This document shows, piece by piece, positions 53,957-63,382 of a DNA stretch of 64,000 nucleotides. The notes beneath the pieces were generated by a model. It searched no databases. It saw nothing but the letters and a program-made list of their open reading frames with translations, and had not been told where the DNA came from. The number at the start of each line of letters is the position of its first letter. The first letter of the stretch is position 1. The stretch comes from Dyadobacter frigoris (GTDB lineage Bacteria; Bacteroidota; Bacteroidia; Cytophagales; Spirosomataceae): positions 248,001-312,000 of the forward strand of contig NZ_SZVO01000007.1 in assembly GCF_005280585.1 (NCBI RefSeq). Reading direction: 5' to 3'. Position numbers and translations under genes: made by a program.

Positions 53957-55318
53957 ATGAAAACTCTTATTCTGAATGCCCGGATTGTGAATGAAAATAC
54001 GATCCAGGAATCTGACGTATATATTGTTGATGGTCACATTCAACGCATAGCAAAAGATCTACAAAACCTTCCTGCTGACCGCGTTATTGATGCCAAGGAG
54101 ACTTATTTAATGCCTGGTATTATTGATGATCAGGTTCATTTCCGTGAGCCCGGGCTGACTTATAAAGCTGATATTCATTCCGAAGCGCGTGCCGGAGTTG
54201 CAGGTGGGGTAACATCATTCATGGAAATGCCAAACACAGTTCCGAATGCGCTCACTCAGCAATTATTGCAGGATAAGTATGATATTGCCGAAAGAAGCTC
54301 TTTGGCAAACTATTCCTTCTTTATGGGTGGTTCCAATACCAACTATGATGAGGTTATGTGTACGGATCCTACGCAGGTTTGCGGAATAAAGATATTTATG
54401 GGTTCTTCTACCGGAAATATGCTCGTAGACGCGCCGGATGTTCTTGAAAAGCTGTTTGCTAATGTGCCGATGTTAATTGCGACACATTGTGAAGATGAAG
54501 CAACGGTTCGCCGGCGTATGGAGTTTTTCAAAGAAAAATATGGGGATAATGTTCCTTACGATATTCATGCGTTGATCAGAAATGAAGAAGCTTGTTTGAT
54601 TTCATCCACTTTTGCAAGCGGTTTGGCACATAAACATAAAACCAGACTCCATATTCTTCATATTTCAACGGGTGATGAAGTTTCTCTTTTTGAAGTAGGA
54701 GAGCGCAAAAACGGGCAAATTATTTTAGCTGACGGATCTCCTAAACTTGTTACATCAGAAGCCTGTGTGCATCATTTGTGGTTTGATGCTGAAGATTATC
54801 ATACGCTTGGGAATAAAATAAAATGCAATCCGGCCATCAAAGCACCACATCATAAAGAAGCGATTTTACAAGCCGTTTTGGATAATAGAATCGATGTGAT
54901 TGCTACTGATCACGCACCGCATACCATTGAAGAAAAAGCACTTCCTTACTGGCAGGCTCCTTCCGGATTGCCCTTGATTCAACATACATTAAATGTTATG
55001 CTGGAATTAAGTAAAAAAGGAAAAATTCCATTGGAAAGAGTCGTTGAAAAAATGAGTCACGCCGTAGCAGACTGTTTTCAAATCGCGGACAGAGGATATA
55101 TTCGTGAAGGTTATTGGGCGGATCTGGTCCTTATGGATCTTGACGGAACGACTATGGTAGAAAAGTCCAATCTTTATTCAAAATGCGCCTGGTCGCCATT
55201 TGAAGGAACGAATTTCCAATCTCAGATAACACATACTTTCGTATCAGGCCATTTGGCTTACGAAAATGGGAATTTCGATGAAACGGTAAAGGGAAAAAGA
55301 TTATTATTTTCCCGCTAG
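53957..55318 (+). CDS. pyrC: Dihydroorotase
   Basis: Zinc amidohydrolase that cyclises carbamoyl-aspartate to dihydroorotate in pyrimidine synthesis. The 453-residue protein has the metal motif DDQVHFREPG with the HxxR variant of HxH and TYKADI, the lysine (to be carboxylated) in GIKIFMGSS, the His in ATHCEDE and LHILHIST, and the catalytic Asp in ATDHAPHT. The length and motifs are of the large class I (amidohydrolase) type. Its 3' end overlaps the convergent Nudix gene by 15 nt. It shares a divergent gap of about 127 nt with comF. Confidence 0.93.
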   Translation: MKTLILNARIVNENTIQESDVYIVDGHIQRIAKDLQNLPADRVIDAKETYLMPGIIDDQVHFREPGLTYKADIHSEARAGVAGGVTSFMEMPNTVPNALTQQLLQDKYDIAERSSLANYSFFMGGSNTNYDEVMCTDPTQVCGIKIFMGSSTGNMLVDAPDVLEKLFANVPMLIATHCEDEATVRRRMEFFKEKYGDNVPYDIHALIRNEEACLISSTFASGLAHKHKTRLHILHISTGDEVSLFEVGERKNGQIILADGSPKLVTSEACVHHLWFDAEDYHTLGNKIKCNPAIKAPHHKEAILQAVLDNRIDVIATDHAPHTIEEKALPYWQAPSGLPLIQHTLNVMLELSKKGKIPLERVVEKMSHAVADCFQIADRGYIREGYWADLVLMDLDGTTMVEKSNLYSKCAWSPFEGTNFQSQITHTFVSGHLAYENGNFDETVKGKRLLFSR

Positions 55319-55726
55319 ATAGGTATAGTAGCTTTTAATAATATCCAAATCTCCGACCGTCCAGTTTAACGACAGCAAATCTTGTGGATCCAGCCACATG
55401 ATTTGCTCATGTTCAGATAATGCCATTTCAAAAGTACGCAGCTTACAAACGAAAGGCACGAGGATTATTTCTCTCCAACCCTGATCTTTGGTGGTTACAG
55501 GCAGTTTTTGAATTATTTCAATATCAACATCAAGCTCTTCACGTATTTCTCGAACAAGAGTTTCCTCGTCGGTCTCGTTTTCCTCTTGTTTCCCTCCGGG
55601 AAATTCCCATTGAAGCGGAAACGAAAGTGCCGCACTACGCTGTCCTGCCAAGACTTTTCCATCATGTTCAATTATCGCACAAGGCACCCTCACAACCAAC
55701 TTTACAGCAACAATACTTTCTATCAT
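55304..55726 (-). CDS. Nudix hydrolase (MutT/8-oxo-dGTPase-like)
   Basis: A 140-residue Nudix protein from the ATG at 55726; a GTG eight codons upstream extends the frame but seems less likely. The Nudix box is complete: G-x5-E-x7-REIREELDV within GGKQEENETDEETLVREI. The segment VLAGQRSAALSFPLQWEFPGGKQ fits MutT-type (d)NTP pyrophosphohydrolases that remove oxidised nucleotides. It overlaps the end of pyrC on the opposite strand. Confidence 0.88.
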   Translation of the reverse strand: MIESIVAVKLVVRVPCAIIEHDGKVLAGQRSAALSFPLQWEFPGGKQEENETDEETLVREIREELDVDIEIIQKLPVTTKDQGWREIILVPFVCKLRTFEMALSEHEQIMWLDPQDLLSLNWTVGDLDIIKSYYTYLAGK

Positions 55727-55867
55727 ACCAGCAGTGACACAAAATTTCACGCAAAAGTACGAAATTATTAGAGAAAATGCAATGCCATTAACTCAATTAT
55801 TGTCTTGTTGACACTATCTTAACATGGGCGTAAATAGCTAAACATCAGCTTTTCCAACCGTAGCTAA

Positions 55868-56893
55868 CTAGAATAATTCTCCGGAACGGTGTCTTGGTAA
55901 CACACCCAAATGGCGATATGCTTTTTCGGTAACTTCCCGGCCTCTGGAAGTTCTTTTCATATAACCTTCCTGAATCAAAAATGGCTCATAAACTTCCTCA
56001 ATTGTTTCTGCCTCTTCACCACAAGCCGTAGCAATAGTAGACAGACCGACAGGACCACCTTTGAATTTCTCGATAATAGTGCTCAAAATCCGGTTATCCA
56101 TTTCATCCAGTCCATTCTGATCAACATCAAGCGCCAGAAGAGCCATTTCAGCGATTGCTACCGTAATTCTGCCATTTCCTTTAACCTGTGCAAAATCGCG
56201 CGTCCGTCGAAGAAGATTGTTGGCAATACGTGGGGTTCCACGGCTTCGGCGGGCAATTTCATACGCTGCATCATCTTCCAGCGGCGTTCCTAATATAACT
56301 GACGAACGTTTCAAAATAGATGTCAGAAGCTGCGCATCATAATATTCCAGCCGTGCATTAATACCAAAACGTGCCCGTAAAGGCGATGTCAGCATTCCTG
56401 CACGTGTGGTGGCTCCAATAAGTGTAAACGGATTCAATCCGATCTGGATGCTGCGAGCGTTGGGTCCGCTGTCCAGCATGATATCAATTTTATAATCCTC
56501 CATGGCAGAATAAAGATATTCCTCAACAATTGGATTCAGACGATGGATTTCGTCAATAAAAAGGACATCATGTTCCTGCAAATTGGTCAACAAACCAGCC
56601 AGATCGCTTGGTTTGTCCAGAACCGGCCCGGAAGTAATTTTAATTCCGGCAGCTAATTCGTTAGCAATGATATAAGACAATGTTGTTTTCCCCAGACCCG
56701 GAGGCCCGTGCAACAACACATGATCCATAGCGTCACCGCGCTGCCGGGCAGCCTGAACATATATTTTAAGATTTTCAAGAATTTTTTCCTGTCCTGTAAA
56801 ATCATCAAACGAAAGCGGGCGTAATGCCCGCTCTACATCCTTTTCAGTATTAGAAAGATTTTCTTTATCTCCGGACAGATAATCCTGGCGCAT
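55868..56893 (-). CDS. ruvB: Holliday junction branch-migration helicase RuvB
   Basis: A 341-residue AAA+ motor of the RuvABC complex. Walker [12 protein letters not shown] (about 63-73), Walker [10 protein letters not shown], sensor 1 IGATTRAG, and the arginine-finger region SPLRARFG. The C-terminal winged-helix domain contains [15 protein letters not shown] and [12 protein letters not shown]. It is monocistronic in this window and separated from the Nudix gene by 141 nt. No ruvA or ruvC is adjacent, as usual in Bacteroidota. Confidence 0.97.
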   Translation of the reverse strand: MRQDYLSGDKENLSNTEKDVERALRPLSFDDFTGQEKILENLKIYVQAARQRGDAMDHVLLHGPPGLGKTTLSYIIANELAAGIKITSGPVLDKPSDLAGLLTNLQEHDVLFIDEIHRLNPIVEEYLYSAMEDYKIDIMLDSGPNARSIQIGLNPFTLIGATTRAGMLTSPLRARFGINARLEYYDAQLLTSILKRSSVILGTPLEDDAAYEIARRSRGTPRIANNLLRRTRDFAQVKGNGRITVAIAEMALLALDVDQNGLDEMDNRILSTIIEKFKGGPVGLSTIATACGEEAETIEEVYEPFLIQEGYMKRTSRGREVTEKAYRHLGVLPRHRSGELF

Positions 56894-56984
56894 AAGCTTT
56901 TTGACAATATTAATCGCGTTTTAACAAAAAACGGACACATTTATTTGATCAAAAATAATCGTTTTTATTGGCAAAACCGAACAT

Positions 56985-59855
56985 TTAACGGATCACCATA
57001 ACGGAGCCTCGCATGACAACAGGATTTCGTTCAGGGAAATATTGGGCCTCGTAAGACACAACATATGGATAAACACCCGGCTGAACTTTCAAGCCTTTGT
57101 AAGTTCCGTCCCAACGGTTTTCAATAGAATTGGTTGCGTAGATTACCTCTCCCCAACGGTTGTAAATCCGTATGGAATAATTTATGTAATATGCTCCAAA
57201 AACTTCCAGAGTCTCATTTTTGCCGTTGCCGTCGGGTGTAAATGCATCGGGAATAAAGAACCTGGGCTCACATTGATCAAAAACGGTCGTCGACTTTTTG
57301 GCAATACATCCCTCTTTATTTGTTCCCAAAACAGTATAAACACCTTTTTGATTAACTGTTATCGTTTGTGTCGTATCTCCGGAAGCCGGCCATTCATAAT
57401 GCACAACCCCGACGCCTTTGGCATCAAGAACGGTTGATCCACCATCGGGTACACAGATATAATATTCAGGAGCAAGTCCCAAAATAGGCGAAGGAAGTTC
57501 ACCTACCTGAATTGTATCGGCATTATAACAGTCATTCCCATTTTTAACCTGAACAAAATAAGTGCCTGGCTGACGGATCGTAATACTCCTTGTGGTTTCA
57601 CCTGTATTCCATAAAAACTCCCGCCACGTAAGTCCCGGAGCTGTGATCAAAATAGAACTGTCCCGGCACATCGTTGTATCAGCGCCGAGATCAAATGCCG
57701 GTGGCTTTCGTAATGTGACTTCGGTTGTATCAGCCGTAAAACAGTCTCTTTGCGGACCATTATAAGCAACAGCAATATATCGGCCAGTAGCTGTAACTTT
57801 CAAAGTTCTCGAACGGCCGACAATTCTGCCCCTGTTGTACCATTCATAAATCTGTGCTGTGATACCCATATCCAGATTTATATATTGTCCGCAGGTATCT
57901 ATATTCGCACGCAAATTCATAGCCGGCGGAGTCTCAAATATTACAACAGTATCCTTGGTAACCATTGTCGTACACTCGTTTGTCTGTGAAAGCGTTACGA
58001 GGTAACTTCCTGGCTGTGTATAAGTATGTGTAACTTTTTGCTCTTTGGACGGCGGAGAGGCAGAACCATCTCCAAATACCCAACTATACGTATCTTTTTT
58101 AGGATCACAAATCGGCCCGGCTTCAAACGTTGTAGGTTCATTGGTACAAAAACCATCAGCCGTGAATCCCGGTCCGGACGATTCCTGTGAAAAATCCTGT
58201 ACCATATTCGGTAGCCCTAATCCACTTTTCTTCCCGCCAAGATTCGCACCTTCAAGTTTATATTCAATGGTACTTACAGAATTTCTTTCCGGCTTGCCGA
58301 TCACCCCAAGATAGTCGCTTCCGTCAACAGCCATATAAATTTTCCCATCCGAAGCCATTTGTAAAGCTCCATATTTCTGCGTAGCCGAACTGTCAATCAC
58401 CAGCGCCGATTCTACCAGCGTACTGTCGCTGAATGTGAGATCGTATTGCTTCAAATACGATTTCGTTTTCCCATCACCCTGAAAGGTAACATACATTTTT
58501 TCACCGCTGGACGAAAACTCTATCCCATACGCCGTGGGCGGGGCGGGACCTAGATTTATTAATTTATCGTAGGTCAAAACACCGGTTGAATCATTGAATT
58601 TGAACAATTCAACATAATTTGTTGGCGGACCTGGGATTACAACCGCCAGTCTTCTATCACCCGTTGTACTATCTGCGGCAGAAAACTTCATATATCCTTC
58701 GCCTTTATTCAAAGAATCATGCGCCATGCCTAATTCAGGAGAACTCGTTTCTGTTAAACCTCCTGTGGTTGCATGAAAAATGCGGAATTTGTTGGTTCCG
58801 TAATCGTGGGATACAACCCAGTAAGTAGTATCTTTTTTATTTTCAACCGCTGCCAGTCTTTCTGTTGTTGGCTGTTGTAAGGTTGTATTTTGTTCAATGA
58901 TCGCGCCTTTTCCATTATTCCGGCGCATATCCACGACGCTTACCGTAAGATATTTCGTCCCTTGAATATCCGTCGTTGTAAAAACATTATACAAATATTC
59001 ACACCCCCGGCATGTTGGCTGGGGCACAATTAAAACTGATTCCGTGGATGTATGACTGCCTAAAAGCGGCTCACAATTGGTGAGCCCGAAACAGGTCATT
59101 TTCTGATGATCCTTATTGTAAATCGTAATACCATCAGAATAAAACAGCAATTCGCCTTTTGAATTTGCGATTGATGAAACCCCTTCTGCCGTATTAACCT
59201 GTCCATCCGTTAAGGGTGATGGCGGAGAATTATTGAAATCCAGTCCGGCATTTGCTCCAAAATACCATTTGGCCCCTTCCGAATTGGTTGGTTCCATACA
59301 AATCTTCACATTAACTTTATCCTGGAGTTTACATCCGTTTGGCATAATTACCTGAACGGAATAACAACCGGAACTATCAACCTTTAAAATCTGTGTAGTA
59401 TCTCCTTTCGGATACCAAATATATTTGGCACCTGCGGGTGCATTGGTAGGATAAGGATTCAAATCGATACTTTGTCCGGGACAAATCGTAGTATCTGCTT
59501 TCCATTTCTGAAATGGAGGCGGAACATCCCCAATTGTAATTAATTGCGTTTCAGTTGTTTTAGAACCATCAGCGAAAGTTCTGGTCAATGTGACAGTGAA
59601 TGACCCGGCTGTTTTATAGGCGTGCAAAGGATTTCTTACATTATCATTTCCCCCATCACCAAAATTCCAGGCCCATGCGGTAGCCTTACTATTATTATCT
59701 TCGTTAAATACAGTTCCGTCCTCTGCGCACGCCGGACTTGGCACGCATTTCTCTGTTACCGTAAAGGTTTGACCTTTTGCAAATCCTGTTACCAGGAAAA
59801 ACAAAAAGAAAAAAGAATAAAATATTTTCCGATGTGTATTATAAAATCGCCTCAT
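56985..59855 (-). CDS. Large surface protein with PKD domains and CHU_C (type IX secretion) C-terminus
   Basis: A 956-residue exported protein with signal peptide ending AKGQ (about 28). PKD-like domains at about 45-110 (AWNFGDGGNDNVRNPLHAYKTAGSFTVTL) and about 600-665 (WVFGDGSASPPSKEQ...) frame a beta-propeller-like region (about 190-560). Further Ig-like SPxxx units follow. The C-terminal 85 residues (FIPDAFTPDGNGKNE...YNRWGEVIYATNSIENRWDGTYKG) form the CHU_C/gliding-motility-associated sorting domain that targets proteins to the type IX system. A PorP/SprF barrel is encoded divergently next to it. Confidence 0.92.
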   Translation of the reverse strand: MRRFYNTHRKIFYSFFFLFFLVTGFAKGQTFTVTEKCVPSPACAEDGTVFNEDNNSKATAWAWNFGDGGNDNVRNPLHAYKTAGSFTVTLTRTFADGSKTTETQLITIGDVPPPFQKWKADTTICPGQSIDLNPYPTNAPAGAKYIWYPKGDTTQILKVDSSGCYSVQVIMPNGCKLQDKVNVKICMEPTNSEGAKWYFGANAGLDFNNSPPSPLTDGQVNTAEGVSSIANSKGELLFYSDGITIYNKDHQKMTCFGLTNCEPLLGSHTSTESVLIVPQPTCRGCEYLYNVFTTTDIQGTKYLTVSVVDMRRNNGKGAIIEQNTTLQQPTTERLAAVENKKDTTYWVVSHDYGTNKFRIFHATTGGLTETSSPELGMAHDSLNKGEGYMKFSAADSTTGDRRLAVVIPGPPTNYVELFKFNDSTGVLTYDKLINLGPAPPTAYGIEFSSSGEKMYVTFQGDGKTKSYLKQYDLTFSDSTLVESALVIDSSATQKYGALQMASDGKIYMAVDGSDYLGVIGKPERNSVSTIEYKLEGANLGGKKSGLGLPNMVQDFSQESSGPGFTADGFCTNEPTTFEAGPICDPKKDTYSWVFGDGSASPPSKEQKVTHTYTQPGSYLVTLSQTNECTTMVTKDTVVIFETPPAMNLRANIDTCGQYINLDMGITAQIYEWYNRGRIVGRSRTLKVTATGRYIAVAYNGPQRDCFTADTTEVTLRKPPAFDLGADTTMCRDSSILITAPGLTWREFLWNTGETTRSITIRQPGTYFVQVKNGNDCYNADTIQVGELPSPILGLAPEYYICVPDGGSTVLDAKGVGVVHYEWPASGDTTQTITVNQKGVYTVLGTNKEGCIAKKSTTVFDQCEPRFFIPDAFTPDGNGKNETLEVFGAYYINYSIRIYNRWGEVIYATNSIENRWDGTYKGLKVQPGVYPYVVSYEAQYFPERNPVVMRGSVMVIR

Positions 59856-60079
59856 GTTTCGTTACTAAATCAATCATCCCTACCCGCCACATTAATATTC
59901 TTGTTACCCGATCATTCTAACGAAAATAATATGTTAAAATTTTGTGTGGTAATGTCTTAAAAACCATGCTAATTTGAATATTAATACGCAATGTGGCGAC
60001 AATTTGTGAATTAAAATTTGTAATTTTTTATGTCTCTATACACAATTCGCCGTAAATAGCGGACAAAGTCTATTATTGT

Positions 60080-61108
60080 ATGATAAAGCGTTTACTCTCT
60101 ATTATTTTTATGACACTGCTCAGCCTTGAAGGTTGGAGCCAGGATCCGCAATTTTCTCAATTTTATGCTAACCCATTATATCTTAATCCCGCTTTGGCAG
60201 GAGGTGCCTTAGCACCTAGACTTACCGCCAATTACCGGAACCAATGGCCAGCACTTTCTGCCAACTTTGTCACTGCATCTTTTGGTGCCGATATATTTCT
60301 TCCGAATTATAACAGCGGTATCGGTATTCAGGTAACAACGGATAGTCAGGGTTTGGGAAATCTTAAAGCAACGGATATCGCTTTACAATATGCATACCAG
60401 GTTGCGTTGAATGATGTTACCTCGCTAAGACTTGGTATTCAGGGCGGGTTTTCTTCGCGGTCGCTTGATTATTACGGATTAACTTTTGGTGATCAGTATA
60501 ATAACGGCGGACTTACCGGCACGCCATCAACTGATCCTTTTGCACAAGGCGGACCTCATGTAAATTATGCAGATTTCTCAACCGGTATGATGGTTTACTC
60601 AGACTGGTACTGGGCGGGTTTATCAGCGCATCATATTAATCGCCCAAACCAGGCCTTCAGTGGCACCGAAGCCAGACTACCGGTAAAAGCAAGTTTGCAG
60701 GCCGGTTTAAGAATTCCCTTTGCAGGATATACGTATCTGGGAGATGAGATTGATAAAGAAAAAACAATTTCTCCAGCTATTCTTTACAAAAAACAAGGGA
60801 AATACGACCAGCTGGATGTGGGTATGTACGTAACCATTGAACCTTTGGTATTAGGTATGTGGTATCGTGGGATTCCTTTCAAAAAGTACGAGCCAACCAT
60901 TAATAACCATGAATCACTGGTATTTCTGGCCGGTTTTCGTCAGGATAAATTTTCGATCGGTTACAGTTATGATTTAACCATTTCAACTTTGGGCGCCGGT
61001 AGTGGCGGAGCTCATGAAATTTCTTTGTCTTATATATTTGAACCGCTCACCCCTAAACCGAAACGTTCAAGAAGCAATAAACACCAGCTTTCGTGCCCCA
61101 AATTTTAA
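60080..61108 (+). CDS. PorP/SprF family type IX secretion outer-membrane protein
   Basis: A 342-residue outer-membrane barrel with signal peptide MIKRLLSIIFMTLLSLEGWSQ. The PorP/SprF family is marked by the opening QDPQFSQFYANPLYLNPALAGG, then TANYRNQWPAL, YSDWYWAGLSAHHINRPNQAF, and KFSIGYSYDLTISTLGAGSGGAHEISLSY near the end. SprF-type proteins help deliver or hold CHU_C-type substrates at the cell surface. The neighbouring, divergent PKD/CHU_C gene is the natural partner. Confidence 0.94.
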   Translation: MIKRLLSIIFMTLLSLEGWSQDPQFSQFYANPLYLNPALAGGALAPRLTANYRNQWPALSANFVTASFGADIFLPNYNSGIGIQVTTDSQGLGNLKATDIALQYAYQVALNDVTSLRLGIQGGFSSRSLDYYGLTFGDQYNNGGLTGTPSTDPFAQGGPHVNYADFSTGMMVYSDWYWAGLSAHHINRPNQAFSGTEARLPVKASLQAGLRIPFAGYTYLGDEIDKEKTISPAILYKKQGKYDQLDVGMYVTIEPLVLGMWYRGIPFKKYEPTINNHESLVFLAGFRQDKFSIGYSYDLTISTLGAGSGGAHEISLSYIFEPLTPKPKRSRSNKHQLSCPKF

Positions 61109-61134
61109 AATTTCCCAACCGTTCTTATATACAG

Positions 61135-61163
61135 GATGCAGGTAGATTATTGCCTGCATTTTT
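61135..61163 (+). terminator. Terminator downstream of the porP-like gene
   Basis: A 7-bp stem ATGCAGG / CCTGCAT (61135-61141 with 61152-61158) followed by six T residues. Confidence 0.8.
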
Positions 61164-61239
61164 TATTACAGTATAAATACATATCTCCCATCTTTTCGAT
61201 TAAAACTTATCCCGTAAATATCAAAGAGCAAATAATTTT

Positions 61240-62028
61240 ATGAACAATCTGCAAAAAAGAAATGTAGTTTTAAGCCTTTTTATGCTCGCCTTATCCATTA
61301 GTGCGATGGCAGCTCCTCCGAAAAGAGAGTATTATGAAGTAAAAATATATCACGTAAAAGATAAAACGCAGGAAGCAACCGTGGAAAGCTATCTGAAAGA
61401 TGCTTATGTACCTGCGGCTCACCGTGCCGGAATTAAGGATGTAGGGGTTTTCAAACCCGTTCCGTCCGATACCATGAGCGGAAAACTGATTTACGTTCTG
61501 ACTCCAATCAGTTCGTTGGATCAATTAGTCGCGCTTCCAAAAACATTGGAAAAAGATGCAAAATATCTGGCGGCCGGAAAAGATTATATTGATGCTCCAT
61601 TTAAAAATCCACCTTATACCCGTATTGAAACAACAATTTTACAAGCATTTACAACGATGCCTGTTCATGCAAAACCAAATTTAAAAAGCGCAAAAAATGA
61701 GCGTGTGTATGAAATGCGTAGCTATGAAGGGCACACCGAAAAAATTCACCAGAATAAAGTGAAAATGTTTAACGACGGAGGTGAAGTTCCGCTTTTTGTA
61801 AGATTAAACTTCAATGCTGTCTTTTATGGTGAAGTGATTGCAGGAAGCCATCAGCCAAATTTGATGTACATGACCACTTTTGAAAATAAAGCAGATCGTG
61901 ACGCACACTGGAAATCGTTCAGTGATGATGCAGAATGGAACAAATTAAAAGTGAATCCTGAATTCCAAAATAACGTTTCTAAAAATACAAGTTTTTATAT
62001 GTATCCAACTGAGTATTCGGATCTTTAA
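61240..62028 (+). CDS. Exported NIPSNAP-family protein
   Basis: A 262-residue protein with a signal peptide ending SAMAA (about 25) and two NIPSNAP-type ferredoxin-like repeats: YYEVKIYHVKDKTQEATVESYL in the first half, and NERVYEMRSYEGHTEKIHQNKVKMFNDGGEVPLFVRL in the second, with the usual DAHWKSFSDDAEWNKL ending. NIPSNAP proteins are of uncertain function; an exported version is common in Bacteroidota. It is monocistronic and followed by a strong terminator. Confidence 0.88.
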   Translation: MNNLQKRNVVLSLFMLALSISAMAAPPKREYYEVKIYHVKDKTQEATVESYLKDAYVPAAHRAGIKDVGVFKPVPSDTMSGKLIYVLTPISSLDQLVALPKTLEKDAKYLAAGKDYIDAPFKNPPYTRIETTILQAFTTMPVHAKPNLKSAKNERVYEMRSYEGHTEKIHQNKVKMFNDGGEVPLFVRLNFNAVFYGEVIAGSHQPNLMYMTTFENKADRDAHWKSFSDDAEWNKLKVNPEFQNNVSKNTSFYMYPTEYSDL

Positions 62029-62051
62029 TTATTTGAGTTTGGTACTAAAAA

Positions 62052-62100
62052 AAGGTCAGGACTACCAGCATTTCTCTGGCAATCCTGACCTTCTTTTTTT
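62052..62100 (+). terminator. Terminator downstream of the NIPSNAP gene
   Basis: A 10-bp stem AAGGTCAGGA / TCCTGACCTT (62052-62061 with 62083-62092), inner CCAG/CTGG pair, then CTTTTTTT. The A-tract before it lets it act on the minus strand too. Confidence 0.9.
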
Positions 62101-62524
62101 TCTTCTCCAAAATATCTTTGCAGGTTTTTCTTTTGGTATTTTATTGCCGGCAATAACTATATTTTCTTCCAGAAACAGTTGCTTAATTTCTGTTACAGAG
62201 CAGTCAAACTGGATAGCCAAGGTTTCGATTTCAAGACATTTATTTAAGTACCTGTTTATCAACTCATGCGCCTTTACCCTGGTAAGAGCTCTTTTCCTGG
62301 GATAATTTGTTATAATTTCTGACTGGTAGATTCTCAATATTTGAATAACTTCTTCCAAATCGGATGCCCTTATCCTAATAATGGACTCCTCCACTTCGTG
62401 TAATTTTTGGAAATATATGTTGGCTAACAGACACAAATAGCCTTCCGTTTTCTGCTCTCGTCAGTTCGACACGAAATGTGCTTTTTTTCCTTTCCAGCAC
62501 TTCTGCTTTTAATATTTTCTCCAT
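62062..62524 (-). pseudogene. Frameshifted PUR-like/HTH gene
   Basis: Two overlapping minus-strand frames make one protein-like product. Frame 1 starts at the ATG at 62524 (MEKILKAEVLERKKSTF, then RVELTRAENGRLFVSVSQ) and then turns to nonsense and stops at 62375. Frame 2 carries on from about 62420 (IYFQKLHEVEESIIRIRASD, LEEVIQILRIYQSEI) but has no ATG of its own; it ends at 62062. One base too many (or two too few) near the SQ/IYF junction explains this. The joined N-terminal half resembles the PUR-alpha-like DUF3276 fold; the later LEIETLAIQFDCSVTEIKQLF looks like a helix-turn-helix. Programmed frameshifting or a sequencing error are alternatives. Confidence 0.6.
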
Positions 62525-62545
62525 GATAGTTTTAATTTCAGAAAA

Positions 62546-63193
62546 TCATTCAACCACAACCTTCATCATTTGCACCTTTATACCGTCGTCAGAAATAACT
62601 TTTAATTGATAAAAACCCGGTTTCAAAGGACCTTTTGGATGCACAGTGATATCATTGGTATTATTTGTAATGGTCCTCGAAATTGGTATTTGATTTCCTT
62701 TTGTGTCCATAATTCTTACCTCAAAAGATTTTGTGTTTTCTATTGATAAGGGAAACACACCATCACCAGGATCGGGGAAAACCATTAGAATTCCCAGTTC
62801 TTGTCCGCTTACGGCAATCACTCTGGAATATTGAAAAGCTCCATCCTTATCTATTTCCTTTAACCGATAATAAAGGGTGCTAAAAGCCGGTAGTTCATTA
62901 TCATCAAAACAATAGTTGATTTGCGTTTTGGAACCCTTGTCTCCTTTCACAATTCCTATAGTTTGGAATGATTTTGTATCTAAACTTTTTTGTACTTCAA
63001 AACCATTAATATTATTCTCCGAACTTGTTATCCAATTCAGCGTTAAAATATCTTTCTCAATTTTTGCTGAAAACGATATAAGTTTAACTGTTGCCCTCAT
63101 TGGGGTAATTCCATTGGCCACGACCTTTGGATTTTCACAATATTGAATAAGAAAAACGAGACCGAAAAAATATCTTAGGTATATGGTTTTCAT
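62546..63193 (-). CDS. Exported protein with fibronectin-like and sorting-domain-like parts
   Basis: A 215-residue protein from the ATG at 63193, with a hydrophobic N-terminus. Residues about 30-130 have the pattern LTLNWITSSENNINGFEVQKSLDTKSFQTIG...YYRLKEIDKDGAFQYSRV, which is the fibronectin-III-like stretch found just before type IX sorting domains. The C-terminal 80 residues (VFPDPGDGVFPLSIENTKSFEVRIMDTKGNQI...PGFYQLKVISDDGIKVQMMKVVV) resemble a type A sorting domain. It is unusual in having almost no cargo ahead of these parts. Possibly the tail of a larger ancestral protein. Confidence 0.65.
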   Translation of the reverse strand: MKTIYLRYFFGLVFLIQYCENPKVVANGITPMRATVKLISFSAKIEKDILTLNWITSSENNINGFEVQKSLDTKSFQTIGIVKGDKGSKTQINYCFDDNELPAFSTLYYRLKEIDKDGAFQYSRVIAVSGQELGILMVFPDPGDGVFPLSIENTKSFEVRIMDTKGNQIPISRTITNNTNDITVHPKGPLKPGFYQLKVISDDGIKVQMMKVVVE

Positions 63194-63382
63194 AAAAATA
63201 ATAGCATGTAACAATTAAAAAATCTCATCCCCAAACCGTTGTTCATTTAAAACAACCGCCTGAAAATGAGATTAAATCTACGTTCTTACTTTTTAAGAAA
63301 AATGACTACTTCAAGTTATCTTCTGTTTTATGCAAACAAATCGTGTAAAATTCTTAATTCGATTATAGCATACCTTTGAAGA

